Shown: positions 39,381 to 48,447 of the stretch, piece after piece
Position numbering within the stretch: the stretch's first letter is position 1
How the letters are laid out: each line of letters begins with the position of its first letter
Assembly (NCBI GenBank): GCA_018830445.1
Contig: JAHJSN010000045.1
Coordinates: 1-64,000, forward strand
Source: Alphaproteobacteria bacterium
GTDB lineage: Bacteria > Pseudomonadota > Alphaproteobacteria > Rhizobiales > Hyphomicrobiaceae
Direction of reading: 5' to 3'
Length of the DNA stretch: 64,000 nucleotides
The notes under the pieces: model-generated
What the model was told of the DNA's origin: nothing
The model's input: only the letters and a program-made list of their open reading frames with translations
Database searches by the model: none
Made by a program: the position numbers and the translations under genes

Positions 39381-40168
39381 CGCGAAAAAAACAGGCGGCA
39401 ACCGCCGCGCGAAAGCAAAGCCCTGAGCCGGTCCTGTCGGCGACGTCGATCGTCAAGGAGCTTGGGCGGGGTGCGGGTACCGTGATGGCGCTGAAGGGCG
39501 TCGACCTGCAACTCATTCCTGGTGAGTTGACGTTGCTGATGGGGCCCTCGGGCAGCGGCAAGACCACGCTGTTGTCGATCCTCGGCTGCATCATGACCCC
39601 GACGTCGGGAGAACTTACGGTCGCTGGGACGAAGACCGCCGGGTTGTCACCGGATGAACTGGCGATTCTCAGGCGCGACCACATCGGTTTCATTTTTCAG
39701 TCCTACAATCTGTTTCCGACCTTGTCGGCCCTTGAAAACGTGCGCATCGCGCTCGACGTGAGGGGACAGAAGGGCTACGAGGCCGCGCGGCGATGCGAAG
39801 AAGTGCTGCGCGAAGTCGGTCTGGGTCACAGACTGCGCAACTATCCCGGCAATCTTTCGGGTGGTGAACAGCAGCGCGTCGCGGTCGCACGAGCGATCGT
39901 ATCCTCGCCATCGATCGTGCTGGCCGACGAACCCACCGCGGCGCTCGACGGCGAAAACGGCAATGCAGTCATGGAACTCCTCGCGCGGATCGCGCACGAG
40001 CAGGATCGCAGCGTACTGGCCGTGACCCATGACCCGAGAACCTTGCCCTACGCGGACCGTGTCGTGCGGATCGAAGACGGGCTTATCGTTGGCGAAGAAC
40101 GTAGGCCGGAAGGCCTCGACGCGCCGGAAATCACCGATCTCACCAAGAGGCGAAAAGCGCATGCCTAA
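39377..40168 (+). CDS. DevA-type ABC exporter ATPase
   Basis: The 263-residue ATPase has Walker A GPSGSGKTTLLSILG, the Q-loop FQSYNLFPTLSALENV, the ABC signature LSGGEQQRVAVARAI, Walker B IVLADEPTAALDG and the switch His in AVTHDP. It belongs to the LolD/MacB/DevA group. The stop overlaps the fusion-protein start by eight bases (ATGCCTAA). The effect on cell-envelope export is inferred from its partners. Confidence 0.93.
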   Translation: MTRKKQAATAARKQSPEPVLSATSIVKELGRGAGTVMALKGVDLQLIPGELTLLMGPSGSGKTTLLSILGCIMTPTSGELTVAGTKTAGLSPDELAILRRDHIGFIFQSYNLFPTLSALENVRIALDVRGQKGYEAARRCEEVLREVGLGHRLRNYPGNLSGGEQQRVAVARAIVSSPSIVLADEPTAALDGENGNAVMELLARIAHEQDRSVLAVTHDPRTLPYADRVVRIEDGLIVGEERRPEGLDAPEITDLTKRRKAHA

Positions 40169-41276
40169 GATCGAAAACACATTTTCAACGTTTGTCATTG
40201 CCGTGCTGATTGCGGGTGGACTTCTGTTCAGCTCGCTCGACGGCAATAACAGGCAAAAGGCGGATTATCCGCTGCTGGTCGGGAATTCCGTCAATGCACA
40301 GAACGCCAACGGGGCATCGCGACCGCGCTGGGCGGCGTCTGCAACGGGACGCGTCGAGCCGCAGTCGGGTGCGGTCAATGTCGCTTCGCTGGTTGGCGGC
40401 CGGATCACGAATGTGGCCGTTGCCATCGGCGACCTGGTTGCCAAGGGGGACGTGCTGGTTCAGCTGGACGACGAGGAGGCCCTGCAGCGCATCGTGGCGG
40501 CGCGGGCGGAAGCCGATGTCCGCAAGCTGGAGCGTGCCGACGAGGAAGTGACCGGGTTGGCCCTCGAACGGCGTGAGGCGGAAGATGAGGTCGCCGCAGC
40601 GCGCCGCGAGCGGTTCGCGGCTTGGCGGGCGCTTGATGATACGGTCGAGCTGAAGCGCAGCGGAGAGGCACGCGAGAGCGATGTGACAGCCGCCCGCGAG
40701 GCCGTGGACAAGTCCGAACAGCGCCTCAAGGATGCCCTGGCCGAACTGGTCCGGGTCAACGCCCAAGAAGATCTGCCGCTGCCCGGCAGGCTCGACACAT
40801 CGTTGACGATTGCTCGCGCAGATCTGGCGCTTGCCGAAGAAGCTTTCGAGAAGACACGCATTCGTGCGCCGTTTGAGGGAAGCGTTCTTAATGTCTTTGC
40901 AAGAATCGGTGAGACGGCTGCTCCGGGCCCGGAAGCTCCCTTGGTGGTATTCGGCGATCTCAGCAAGATGCGTGTTCGCGCCGAAGTCGAAGAGCGCGAT
41001 GTCGCGAAGGTACAAGTCGGCCAGAAGGTCGTGGTGAAGGCGGATGCGTTCCCCGATCAGCAGTTCGATGGCGTGGTCAAGGAAATTTCCGGGGCGCTCG
41101 GCAGCCCGCGGATTGCTTCTCGCGGTCCGCGTCGTCCGAACGACGTCGACGTTCTTGAAGTCATCGTCGAACTCGATGGCGTGCCGCCGCTGCTGACGGG
41201 TATGCGGGTCGACGTATTCTTCCACCGCCAGGAAGCGGAGGCGCGCAAGTCGGCTTCGCTGGCCTCCAAGGTCTGA
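40161..41276 (+). CDS. HlyD/DevB-type membrane fusion protein of the exporter
   Basis: The 371-residue periplasmic adaptor has one N-terminal membrane helix (about residues 8-28). A lipoyl-like half motif (GAVNVASLVGGRITNVAVAI, then DLVAKGDVLVQLDDEEALQR) is followed by a long alpha-hairpin coiled coil (about 105-245) and beta-barrel domains. The operon is devC-devA-devB without an outer-membrane TolC gene, so that partner must be encoded elsewhere. Confidence 0.9.
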   Translation: MPKIENTFSTFVIAVLIAGGLLFSSLDGNNRQKADYPLLVGNSVNAQNANGASRPRWAASATGRVEPQSGAVNVASLVGGRITNVAVAIGDLVAKGDVLVQLDDEEALQRIVAARAEADVRKLERADEEVTGLALERREAEDEVAAARRERFAAWRALDDTVELKRSGEARESDVTAAREAVDKSEQRLKDALAELVRVNAQEDLPLPGRLDTSLTIARADLALAEEAFEKTRIRAPFEGSVLNVFARIGETAAPGPEAPLVVFGDLSKMRVRAEVEERDVAKVQVGQKVVVKADAFPDQQFDGVVKEISGALGSPRIASRGPRRPNDVDVLEVIVELDGVPPLLTGMRVDVFFHRQEAEARKSASLASKV

Positions 41277-41325
41277 ACCAAAAGTCCGCAGCCGATCGGC
41301 CCGAACGCGGGTCGCTGATGAACAG

Positions 41326-41361
41326 ACAAAAGCCCCGGACAGCGCTGTCCGGGGCTTTTGT
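41326..41361. terminator. 36-bp perfect palindromic bidirectional terminator
   Basis: The 36 bases are an uninterrupted perfect palindrome with A-run and T-run ends (ACAAAAGCCCC at the left, the complement at the right). It lies between the exporter operon and the convergent DUF533 gene and serves both directions. Confidence 0.85.
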
Positions 41362-41396
41362 GTTGACGGGCTGCGATGCCCGGATGCGGCATGGGG

Positions 41397-42515
41397 TCAG
41401 GCGTTGCGGGCGGCCGCGTCGATGTGGCGGGCTAGGTCCTGGTCGATGCCGAGACGGCGCGCAAGCTCGTTGAGGAAGTCCTGTTCGCCGCGGGTGTCGG
41501 GGTCTACTGCGATGCGGGCGGCAGAGTAGATTCTTGCAGCCTGCTCTTTGGAGGAGACTGCCGCCGCGATCGTCGAGGGGGAAGCTGGCGAATTCAGTTC
41601 GCCGGCAAGGAATTCCTCGGCGCCGGCGCCGAGTTCGCCGCCGCCTTGCTGGAGGCTGTCGAGAATGCGCTGCTGCTCGGTGCCGTCGATGCGGCCGTCG
41701 GCGGCGGAGGCGGCGATCATGGCGCGCAGCATCAAGATGGCGTCGTCGTTGGTTACGGCATCTGCTTCGAAGCCCGAGCCGGATGGCGGCGCCTCGATGC
41801 CGCCGGAAGCGGACGCAGCGGCGGCGTTGCCGTTCTGGTAATTCTGGTAGGCCTTGTAGGCGAGGCCGCCAATGAGCGCGAGAGCGCCGAGCTTGGCCGC
41901 GGTGACGGCGGCCGAGCGGCCGGTCTGAGTGCCGAGGATCAGTGCTCCAAGTCCGCCGAGGGCGGCACCGGCGCCGAGCTTATTATTGGCGATGAGATCC
42001 TGCAGGGTCTTGATCAGTTCGTCAGGGGATTTGCCGGAAAGCTGGCGGGCGAGGTCACCGACCGCATCGCTGGCGCCGGTTGCCTTGTCGAGCTTCTGAG
42101 CGCCCTCCTTGGTGCCTTCGGTCGCCTGCTTGAGGATGTTGCCAAGGACATCGATAATACTGCCACCGCCCGTCGAGGGTCCGCTGCCGCTGGAGCCCGG
42201 CTGGCCGAGCTTGCCGAGCAGGTCGTCGAGGTTGAAACCGGCGCCGCCGCTGTTCGAACCGGTCTCGCCGGACTGGCCGCCGCCGAGCTTGCCGAGCAGG
42301 TCGCGCAGAGGGTCGCCCTGGGGGCCGCCCTGGGGGCCGCTGGTATCAGCGCCGTCCTTGGAGGGCACCATGTTTCGCAGCAGGTCGCCGAGACCACCGC
42401 CATTGTTGCCGCCGAGGAGGTCACTTAAAGGATCGCCCTGCCGGCCGGAGGCGGATGCGCCACCGCGCTGGCCTCCTGTCACGAGGGATTCGAGGATGGA
42501 CTTTGCGTCAAACAT
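41397..42515 (-). CDS. DUF533 protein with Gly/Gln-rich low-complexity N-terminus
   Basis: The 372-residue protein has a Gly/Gln/Ser-rich linker (about residues 15-115, with repeated DPLSDLLGG / DPLRDLLGKLGG units). A single helical membrane-like segment (AKLGALALIGGLAYKAYQNY) follows, and then a DUF533/TerB-like all-helical C-terminus (AMIAASAADGRIDGTEQQRI). The family is envelope-associated and has no known reaction. ATG 42515 has GGAGAC upstream, so the 13 extra residues of the open frame are not used. Confidence 0.85.
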   Translation of the reverse strand: MFDAKSILESLVTGGQRGGASASGRQGDPLSDLLGGNNGGGLGDLLRNMVPSKDGADTSGPQGGPQGDPLRDLLGKLGGGQSGETGSNSGGAGFNLDDLLGKLGQPGSSGSGPSTGGGSIIDVLGNILKQATEGTKEGAQKLDKATGASDAVGDLARQLSGKSPDELIKTLQDLIANNKLGAGAALGGLGALILGTQTGRSAAVTAAKLGALALIGGLAYKAYQNYQNGNAAAASASGGIEAPPSGSGFEADAVTNDDAILMLRAMIAASAADGRIDGTEQQRILDSLQQGGGELGAGAEEFLAGELNSPASPSTIAAAVSSKEQAARIYSAARIAVDPDTRGEQDFLNELARRLGIDQDLARHIDAAARNA

Positions 42516-42683
42516 GGCTTTCGTCTCCGAGGTCTTGATGAGAGGTAGCACCACAAGTGTTCCGACTCCGACACTTGGTACTCGAAGTGTCTACGCTGGA
42601 ACACTGGGCAAGTATTTGTTTGTGCTCTCGTTGCACAGACGCTTGCCGACCTTCGCCCGTAGGCCAGCGTCCGGTCCACAACA

Positions 42684-42852
42684 CTAGTGGCCTGTCTCGC
42701 CTAAATCGGTGTGCTGGCCGCAACCGCTGACGATTTCGGCGAGACATGAAGGCCACTAGCGAAAACAATGGCTTAGTGTGACGTTCAGCGCGCCTCAATT
42801 GACAACTCCTGTGCGGCACCAACAGGTCAATTAAGGCGCGACGCCACACTAG
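42684..42852 (-). repeat. 169-bp palindromic repeat, left copy flanking the RND operon
   Basis: This unit is two adjacent imperfect hairpins: 42684-42759 (ends CTAGTGGCC / GGCCACTAG) and 42774-42851 (ends TAGTGTG / CACACTA). It is the reverse complement of 48279-48447 with 165 of 169 positions identical by eye. Each hairpin is bounded by TA, as expected for non-autonomous IS630/Tc1-type elements (MITEs). It carries no protein. Confidence 0.8.
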
Positions 42853-42920
42853 GACGCCAATGGGGCGCCAGCAAGAATGATTGCCTTCGGTGCGCGCCCG
42901 ATGAATTTCTGTTTTGGCCG

Positions 42921-45900
42921 CTATTCGGCCGGTTCGCGGACAGCCGTGTCAGGTAGCGCGGCTTTGCTCGCCGCGAAGGTTTCATCGGCGGGCTCGTCGG
43001 TCTTGCCGACGTAAGGGGAAACCAATCTCCACAGCAGTCTGCCGATGTCGTCCATGAGGACGTAAACAGCAGGAACGAACAGCAGCGACAGGACGGTCGA
43101 GGAGATGAGGCCGCCGATGACCGCGATTGCCATCGGGGCGCGGAATTCGCCGCCGGCGTCTAGCGCCAGTGCCGAGGGAACCATGCCGCCGACCATGGCA
43201 ATGGTAGTCATGACGATCGGGCGGGCGCGCTTGCGGCCGGCGTCGATGATGGCGTCGTTGCGGGCGACACCGTGTTTCACCTGCTCGACGGCGAAATCGA
43301 CCAGCATGATGGCGTTCTTGGTGACGATCCCCATCAGCATGAGGATGCCGATGACGACGGGAAGGCTGATCGGATTGCCGGTGATGGCCAGCGCGACGAT
43401 GGCGCCGCCGATCGACAGCGGCAACGAGAAGAGGATCGTTACCGGTTGCAGAAAACTCGAAAACAGCAGGACGAGGACGGCGTAGACCATCATCAGTCCG
43501 GCGCCCATGGCCTTGGCGAATCCCTCGAACACCTCGACCATGATCTCGGCATCGCCGAACTGCTTGACGACGACACCTTCGGGCAGGTTCTTTGCGACCG
43601 GCAGGTTCATCACGGCCTCGACGGCGTCGCCAAGGGGCGATGCACCGACGAGGTCGGCGCCGAGTAGAATGCGCCTGTTGCGGTCGTAGCGATCAATTGC
43701 CGTCGGCCCCTGGGAAAGTTCAAATCGTGCAACGGTGGCAAGCGGTACCGAGCCGCCCGAGGCGGTTGGAACATTCAGGTTTTCGAGTAGCCCCCGATCG
43801 GCGCGCGCATCGTCGGGCAGCTTGACGCGGATCGGCACCTGGCGGTCGCCGACGTCGAATTTGGCGAGGTTGGCGGCGATGTCGCCGATGGTGGCGACGC
43901 GGATGGCTTCGGAAATCGCCTGGGTGGAAACGCCGAGATCGGCTGCGACGTCGGTGCGCGGGTAGATGCGCAATTCAGGCCGGTCGAGTTCGGCAGTCGA
44001 GACGACGTTGAGAAGAGTTGGGATGCGCTTTGCCTGGCTGGTCAGTTCCGCGCCGACACGTTCCACTTCTGCGGTGTTGGAACCGCTGACGACCAGTTGG
44101 AACTGGCGCTGGCCGTTGTCCTGCATGAACCAGTAACGGATGTCGGGAACCTCGGCGAGGTCACGGCCGATCTGCTCCTGGATCGCCGCCTGGGATATTT
44201 CGCGCTTGCTCTTGTCGGTCAGGTTGATGATGAGCGTTGCCTTGCGGACTTCGGCGCCGGAGCCGAGAATCGTGCCGCCGTTGACGAACACGCTTCTGAC
44301 GTTGGGGTTCTTCTTGATGCGTTCGGTCATCCGGGCGGTGACTTCGCGGGTATCCTCGATCCGTGAACCGGGCGGCAGTTCGACGCCAAGCAAGGCGCGG
44401 CCGACGTCCTCGGTCGGCAGGAAGCCGGAAGGCAGCAGGTAGAACGAGCCGACCGAACCAGCAAAGATCATCAGGCCGATCAGGACGGAAACGATGCGGT
44501 GGCGAACGGTCCAGCCGACGATCTTGGTGTAGACCTTGATCATCCAGCCTTCCTTTTGCTCGGGCTCCGCCGGGCGCATGAAATAGGCCGCCAGAAGCGG
44601 CGTGATAAGGCGCGCCACCAGAAGGGAAAAGAACACCGCGAATGCGACGGTGAGACCGAACTGCTTGAAGTACTGACCGGCGATGCCGCCCATGAAGCTG
44701 ACCGGCACGAACACCGCAATGATGGTCACGGTGATGGCGATCACCGCCAGGCCGATCTCGTCGGCGGCTTCGAGCGCGGCGCGATAGGCGGATTTGCCCA
44801 TGCGGGTGTGGCGGACGATGTTCTCGATCTCGACAATGGCGTCGTCGACGAGGATGCCGGTGACGATGGTGATGGCCAGCAGGGAAACGAGGTTCAGCGA
44901 GAATCCGGCCGCGCTCATCGCCCAGAAGGCGGGGATGATCGACATCGGCAAAGCGATCGCGGCGATGACGGTGGCGCGCAGGTCGCGCAGAAAAAGGAAG
45001 ACAACGAAAACGGCGAGGGCTGCGCCTTCGAGCAGCGTCTTCATGGTCGCTTCATAGGTGCCGACGGTATTGTCGACGGTGTTGTCGATGCGTTCGATTT
45101 CGATGGCGGCGTAATCGGCCCTGAGCGCCTCGATTTCCTTGGAGACTGCTTGCGAGACGGTCAGGTCGCTGGCGCCCTTGCCGCGCGAGACGGCGAACGC
45201 CACGACCGAGCGTCCGTCCAACACGGCGAACGTGCGCGGTTCTTCCCAGCTATCGGTGACGGTGCCGATTTCATCGAGGCGGATGTTACGTCCGCCCGGC
45301 AGTGCGATCGCGGTGGCGGCGAGATCGGCGACCGACTTCTTGCCGGCCAGCGTGCGGATCGCCTGTTCGCGTTCGGCGATCTCGCCGCGTCCGCCAGCGA
45401 GGTCGATATTGGTTGCGCGGAGCTGCGCGTTGACGTCGCCGGCGGTGATGCCGAGCGAAAGGAGCCGGTCGGGGTCGAGGGTGACGTGGATTTCGCGCAG
45501 CACGCCGCCGATGCGGTCGACGGCGGAGACCCCCGCCACGCTTTGCAGCCGGCGGTTGATGGTGTCATCGACGAACCAGGACAGTTCCTCAATCGTCATC
45601 GAGGGGGCGCGCACCGAATAGGTGACGATCGGCAGGCCCTCGATCTCGATGCGCTGGATGACCGGCTCGTCAATGGTGCGCGGCAGGTCGGTACGGATGC
45701 GTGCGACCGCGTCCTTGATGTCGTTCAGGGCGCGATCGGAATCCACGTCGAGCTGAAACTCGACCATGGTGACGGAGGAGCCTTCGGTCAGGGTCGAGGT
45801 CTGGTGCTTGACGCCGGTGACACCGGCGACGGCGTCCTCGATCTTCTTTGCAACCTGGGTCTCGAGTTCTTCGGGTGCGGCACCCGACTGCGTCACGAGG

Positions 45901-46040
45901 ATCTGTACGATAGGGACGTCGATGTTCGGGAAGCGGCGGACGGAGAGGTTATTGAAGCTCGACCAGCCGAGCACCATGAGTACGAGGAACAGGACGAGGG
46001 AGGGAATCGGCTGGCGTATCGCCCATGCTGAAATATTCAT
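42921..46040 (-). CDS. RND-type multidrug efflux permease
   Basis: The 1039-residue inner-membrane pump has twelve helices in two repeats (four to seven near the middle, the rest at the end) with large periplasmic loops. The proton-relay Asp pair stands in GILVDDAIVEIENIV. It lies closer to the AcrB/MexF/BepE-type HAE1 group than to metal pumps. It overlaps the fusion-protein gene upstream by four bases. No outer-membrane channel gene is present, so it must share a TolC-type partner. The drug spectrum cannot be told. Confidence 0.95.
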   Translation of the reverse strand: MNISAWAIRQPIPSLVLFLVLMVLGWSSFNNLSVRRFPNIDVPIVQILVTQSGAAPEELETQVAKKIEDAVAGVTGVKHQTSTLTEGSSVTMVEFQLDVDSDRALNDIKDAVARIRTDLPRTIDEPVIQRIEIEGLPIVTYSVRAPSMTIEELSWFVDDTINRRLQSVAGVSAVDRIGGVLREIHVTLDPDRLLSLGITAGDVNAQLRATNIDLAGGRGEIAEREQAIRTLAGKKSVADLAATAIALPGGRNIRLDEIGTVTDSWEEPRTFAVLDGRSVVAFAVSRGKGASDLTVSQAVSKEIEALRADYAAIEIERIDNTVDNTVGTYEATMKTLLEGAALAVFVVFLFLRDLRATVIAAIALPMSIIPAFWAMSAAGFSLNLVSLLAITIVTGILVDDAIVEIENIVRHTRMGKSAYRAALEAADEIGLAVIAITVTIIAVFVPVSFMGGIAGQYFKQFGLTVAFAVFFSLLVARLITPLLAAYFMRPAEPEQKEGWMIKVYTKIVGWTVRHRIVSVLIGLMIFAGSVGSFYLLPSGFLPTEDVGRALLGVELPPGSRIEDTREVTARMTERIKKNPNVRSVFVNGGTILGSGAEVRKATLIINLTDKSKREISQAAIQEQIGRDLAEVPDIRYWFMQDNGQRQFQLVVSGSNTAEVERVGAELTSQAKRIPTLLNVVSTAELDRPELRIYPRTDVAADLGVSTQAISEAIRVATIGDIAANLAKFDVGDRQVPIRVKLPDDARADRGLLENLNVPTASGGSVPLATVARFELSQGPTAIDRYDRNRRILLGADLVGASPLGDAVEAVMNLPVAKNLPEGVVVKQFGDAEIMVEVFEGFAKAMGAGLMMVYAVLVLLFSSFLQPVTILFSLPLSIGGAIVALAITGNPISLPVVIGILMLMGIVTKNAIMLVDFAVEQVKHGVARNDAIIDAGRKRARPIVMTTIAMVGGMVPSALALDAGGEFRAPMAIAVIGGLISSTVLSLLFVPAVYVLMDDIGRLLWRLVSPYVGKTDEPADETFAASKAALPDTAVREPAE

Positions 46041-47317
46041 TTGCCGGCCTCGCTCAGCCGGGGCGGCGAGGTGAGCGTACGAACGGCATCGCCATCACGC
46101 AGGAATGTCCCGGCGCGGGCAACGACGATATCGCCTTCGGCGACGCCTTCGCTGATTTCCACCTCGCCATCGGATGTCAGACCGCAAACCACGCGGGTGG
46201 TCTTGACTTTTCCGTCGCGGACCACCTGCACGAATGCTTCGCCGTTGTCGAACAGGACAGCTGAGGTCGGAATGGCGAGGCCGGTGCTGGTTGCGGCGAG
46301 GATCGATGCGCGGCCGAAGGCGCCGACTTTCAGTTGCGGGGCGTTGCCGAGAAAGATCCGGACGCTACCGAGGCGGGTCGAGGCATCGATTTCGGGCGAG
46401 ACGAGGCGGACCTTGCCTTCGACGATGCCGGCGCCTGCAACCTCGACCTGGGAGCTCTGGCCGGCGGTAATGCGCGCGAGTTTAGGTTCGGTGACGGCGG
46501 CTTCAAGTTCGATCTCGCCATCGCGGGCGAGGACGAACATCGGCGATTTGGTACCATAGGCCACATCGCCGATGCGTGCGGTGCGGCGCGTAATCAGTCC
46601 GGTCGCCGGTGCGCGGATTTCCGTGCGGGTCAGATTCCAATCCAGTTCGCGCAGTTGGGCTGCAATCTGGGCTTTTTCCGCTTCGGCGACGAGGACGCCG
46701 TCGCGGGCGGTCGAGAGCCCGGCGCGGGCAGTACGGGCAGCGGCCCGGCGCTGATCGAAAACGGATTCGGACAAATATTTGCTCTTGCGCAGTGGTTCGG
46801 CGCGGGCCAGCTGGGCTTCGGCTTCTTCAAGGGTTGCCTCGGCCTGAGCAATGTTGCTGTTGGCCTGGGCGATGGTTGCATCGGTGCGCTGCAAGTTGGC
46901 CAGCGTCTGCTGTCTGCGCGCCTCCAGCGTTTCCTTTTCGAGGGTTGCAAGCACCTGCCCCTTGCGCACCGTGTCGCCGGCTTCGGCTTGAAGGGAAACA
47001 ATGCGCAGCCCCTCGACTTCGGGGGCGATCAGTATCTCCTCGCGCGCAACGAGCGTTCCGGTCACCATAATGCGTTCAGAGAATGAGCGCGGCGCAACCG
47101 TTGCCACCGTTACCGCCGGCGCCAAAGGTGCGGTGCCGTTGGTTTTGCTTTGCCCCGCGGGCTCCGATTGATCGTGCGCAAGCTTTGCGGCAACCTCTTT
47201 CGCCTTGCCCGACAGCTGATCGAACTTGGTGTTCAGGTCGATTTTGCCGGTCGCGTGCAGGGCGGCCAGAGACGACCCGAAAGCGATCAGCACCGCCAGG
47301 AAGATCCACTTCTTCAT
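46037..47317 (-). CDS. RND efflux membrane fusion protein
   Basis: The 426-residue periplasmic adaptor has an N-terminal membrane anchor (about residues 3-20). It has a lipoyl domain (GDTVRKGQVLATLEKETLEA, then ARIGDVAYGTKSPMF later), a long coiled coil (about 130-230) and beta-barrel domains. It is the partner of the permease encoded downstream. The start overlaps the tetR stop by four bases, so the order is tetR, adaptor, permease in one minus-strand unit. Confidence 0.93.
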   Translation of the reverse strand: MKKWIFLAVLIAFGSSLAALHATGKIDLNTKFDQLSGKAKEVAAKLAHDQSEPAGQSKTNGTAPLAPAVTVATVAPRSFSERIMVTGTLVAREEILIAPEVEGLRIVSLQAEAGDTVRKGQVLATLEKETLEARRQQTLANLQRTDATIAQANSNIAQAEATLEEAEAQLARAEPLRKSKYLSESVFDQRRAAARTARAGLSTARDGVLVAEAEKAQIAAQLRELDWNLTRTEIRAPATGLITRRTARIGDVAYGTKSPMFVLARDGEIELEAAVTEPKLARITAGQSSQVEVAGAGIVEGKVRLVSPEIDASTRLGSVRIFLGNAPQLKVGAFGRASILAATSTGLAIPTSAVLFDNGEAFVQVVRDGKVKTTRVVCGLTSDGEVEISEGVAEGDIVVARAGTFLRDGDAVRTLTSPPRLSEAGK

Positions 47318-47970
47318 GACTGCTCCTCCAGGAGCCTGGCAGGTGATGTCGCTGTGGCATCTGCTGCGGCGCCGGCCTGCTGAGGATTGATGAGTGCGCC
47401 CACCGCCTTCAGAACGGTGGCCATCAGATCGCGTCCGTTGAAATCGGGATCAACGGCACGGCGCCAGAACATGCCTTCACCAATGATGCAAAGGGTCTGG
47501 GCGATGACCTTCGGTTCGGCGACCGGGGCAATCCGGCCTTCGCGGGTGGCGCGGTCAATCAGGTCGGTGAAGCTTTCGATGACGAAGCGGTCGCAGGCGA
47601 GGAAGAGTTCGGCGATTTTCTCGTTGCGGGTCGCCTCGGCGGCGATCTCGAGGTTGAGGATGCGCTTATATTGGGGTTCGTCGACCGCATAGTGCTCCCC
47701 GAGCGCGCCGAGTGCGGCTGTGAAGTCGGGGGCATTGGCCAGTTCGCCGAACTGAGTGGTAAGTTCGGCGCGATTTCTTTCCACGATGCCGGCGATCAAG
47801 GCTTCCTTGGATTCGAAATGGACGTACAGCGCGCCAGGGCTGATGCCGGCTTCGGCGCAAATGTCGGCCATCGTGCAGCGGTGGAACCCGGATTGGGCAA
47901 AGCACCGCTCGGCAGCATCGAGGATGTGCCCACGGCGGGCCTCAAGTGTTTCCGGCTTCAGTTTAGGCAT
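47314..47970 (-). CDS. TetR family regulator of the RND operon
   Basis: The 218-residue regulator has an N-terminal HTH (GHILDAAERCFAQSGFHRCT, then MADICAEAGISPGALYVHFE) followed by a helical ligand-binding domain. The ATG at 47970 is preferred, because the frame's first codon at 47982 is TTG. It is the first gene of its own operon and probably represses it through the dyad at 48055-48072. Confidence 0.9.
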   Translation of the reverse strand: MPKLKPETLEARRGHILDAAERCFAQSGFHRCTMADICAEAGISPGALYVHFESKEALIAGIVERNRAELTTQFGELANAPDFTAALGALGEHYAVDEPQYKRILNLEIAAEATRNEKIAELFLACDRFVIESFTDLIDRATREGRIAPVAEPKVIAQTLCIIGEGMFWRRAVDPDFNGRDLMATVLKAVGALINPQQAGAAADATATSPARLLEEQS

Positions 47971-48054
47971 TTTCGCGGTCAACTCGTTGTTGGTTGGCTT
48001 GTTCAGGCATCACGCGCGCCCTGCGACCAGGAACTGATCGATCACTCGATATGC

Positions 48055-48072
48055 AAAACGAATGTTCGTTTT
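48055..48072. promoter_or_regulatory. Perfect TetR-type operator dyad
   Basis: AAAACGAA and TTCGTTTT separated by TG form an 8-bp-arm perfect palindrome, 85 bases upstream of the tetR start. It resembles AcrR/TtgR operators in sequence style. The dyad is seen; regulation is inferred. Confidence 0.6.
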
Positions 48073-48203
48073 ATGTCTGAATTGAAATGTGGCAATTCAA
48101 CACTGTGGGTGATGGTGAACGACCTCTTTGGGTACAAGGCGTTGCGGCCGAACCTCTCTGCGGAGGCGCGATTCAACGGCCTGGGATGGGGAAACTCCTA
48201 GTG

Positions 48204-48260
48204 TTCTGGATCAGACGCTTGCCTCCGGTGGCAAGTGGAGCAACGTCTGTGAATCCAGAA
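48204..48260. repeat. Additional TA-bounded hairpin next to the right repeat copy
   Basis: The arms begin TTCTGGATCAGACG (48204-48217) and end CGTCTG ... ATCCAGAA (to 48260), an imperfect long hairpin whose left edge is CTAGTG, the same terminal bases as the two hairpins of the 169-bp repeat. It lies only at the right-hand side. It is probably a third non-autonomous element of the same kind. Confidence 0.45.
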
Positions 48261-48278
48261 CGCAAACAAAAAATTAAG

Positions 48279-48447
48279 CTAGTGTGGCGTCGCGCCTTAA
48301 TTGACCTGTTGGTGCCGCACAGGAGTTGTCAATTGAGGCGCGCTGAACGCCACACTAAACCATTGTTTTCGCTAGTGGCCTTCATGTCTCGCCTAAATCG
48401 TCAGCGGTTGCGGCCAGCACGCCGATTTAGGCGAGACAGGCCACTAG
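48279..48447 (+). repeat. 169-bp palindromic repeat, right copy flanking the RND operon
   Basis: This is the inverted partner of 42684-42852. The two copies differ at only about four positions. With the tetR-adaptor-permease operon between them they form a 5.8-kb unit with long inverted ends. The remaining gap up to the ChrR-like gene (48448-48782) contains a minus-strand frame ending at 48459 whose tail reads KYRANYLGWHRWID, which might be the end of a decayed transposase. Confidence 0.8.

Noticed and set aside
42508..42849. Open frames inside the two 169-bp repeats that give similar peptides
   Set aside because: The similarity reflects the DNA repeat itself; the frames cross hairpins and have no start signals.
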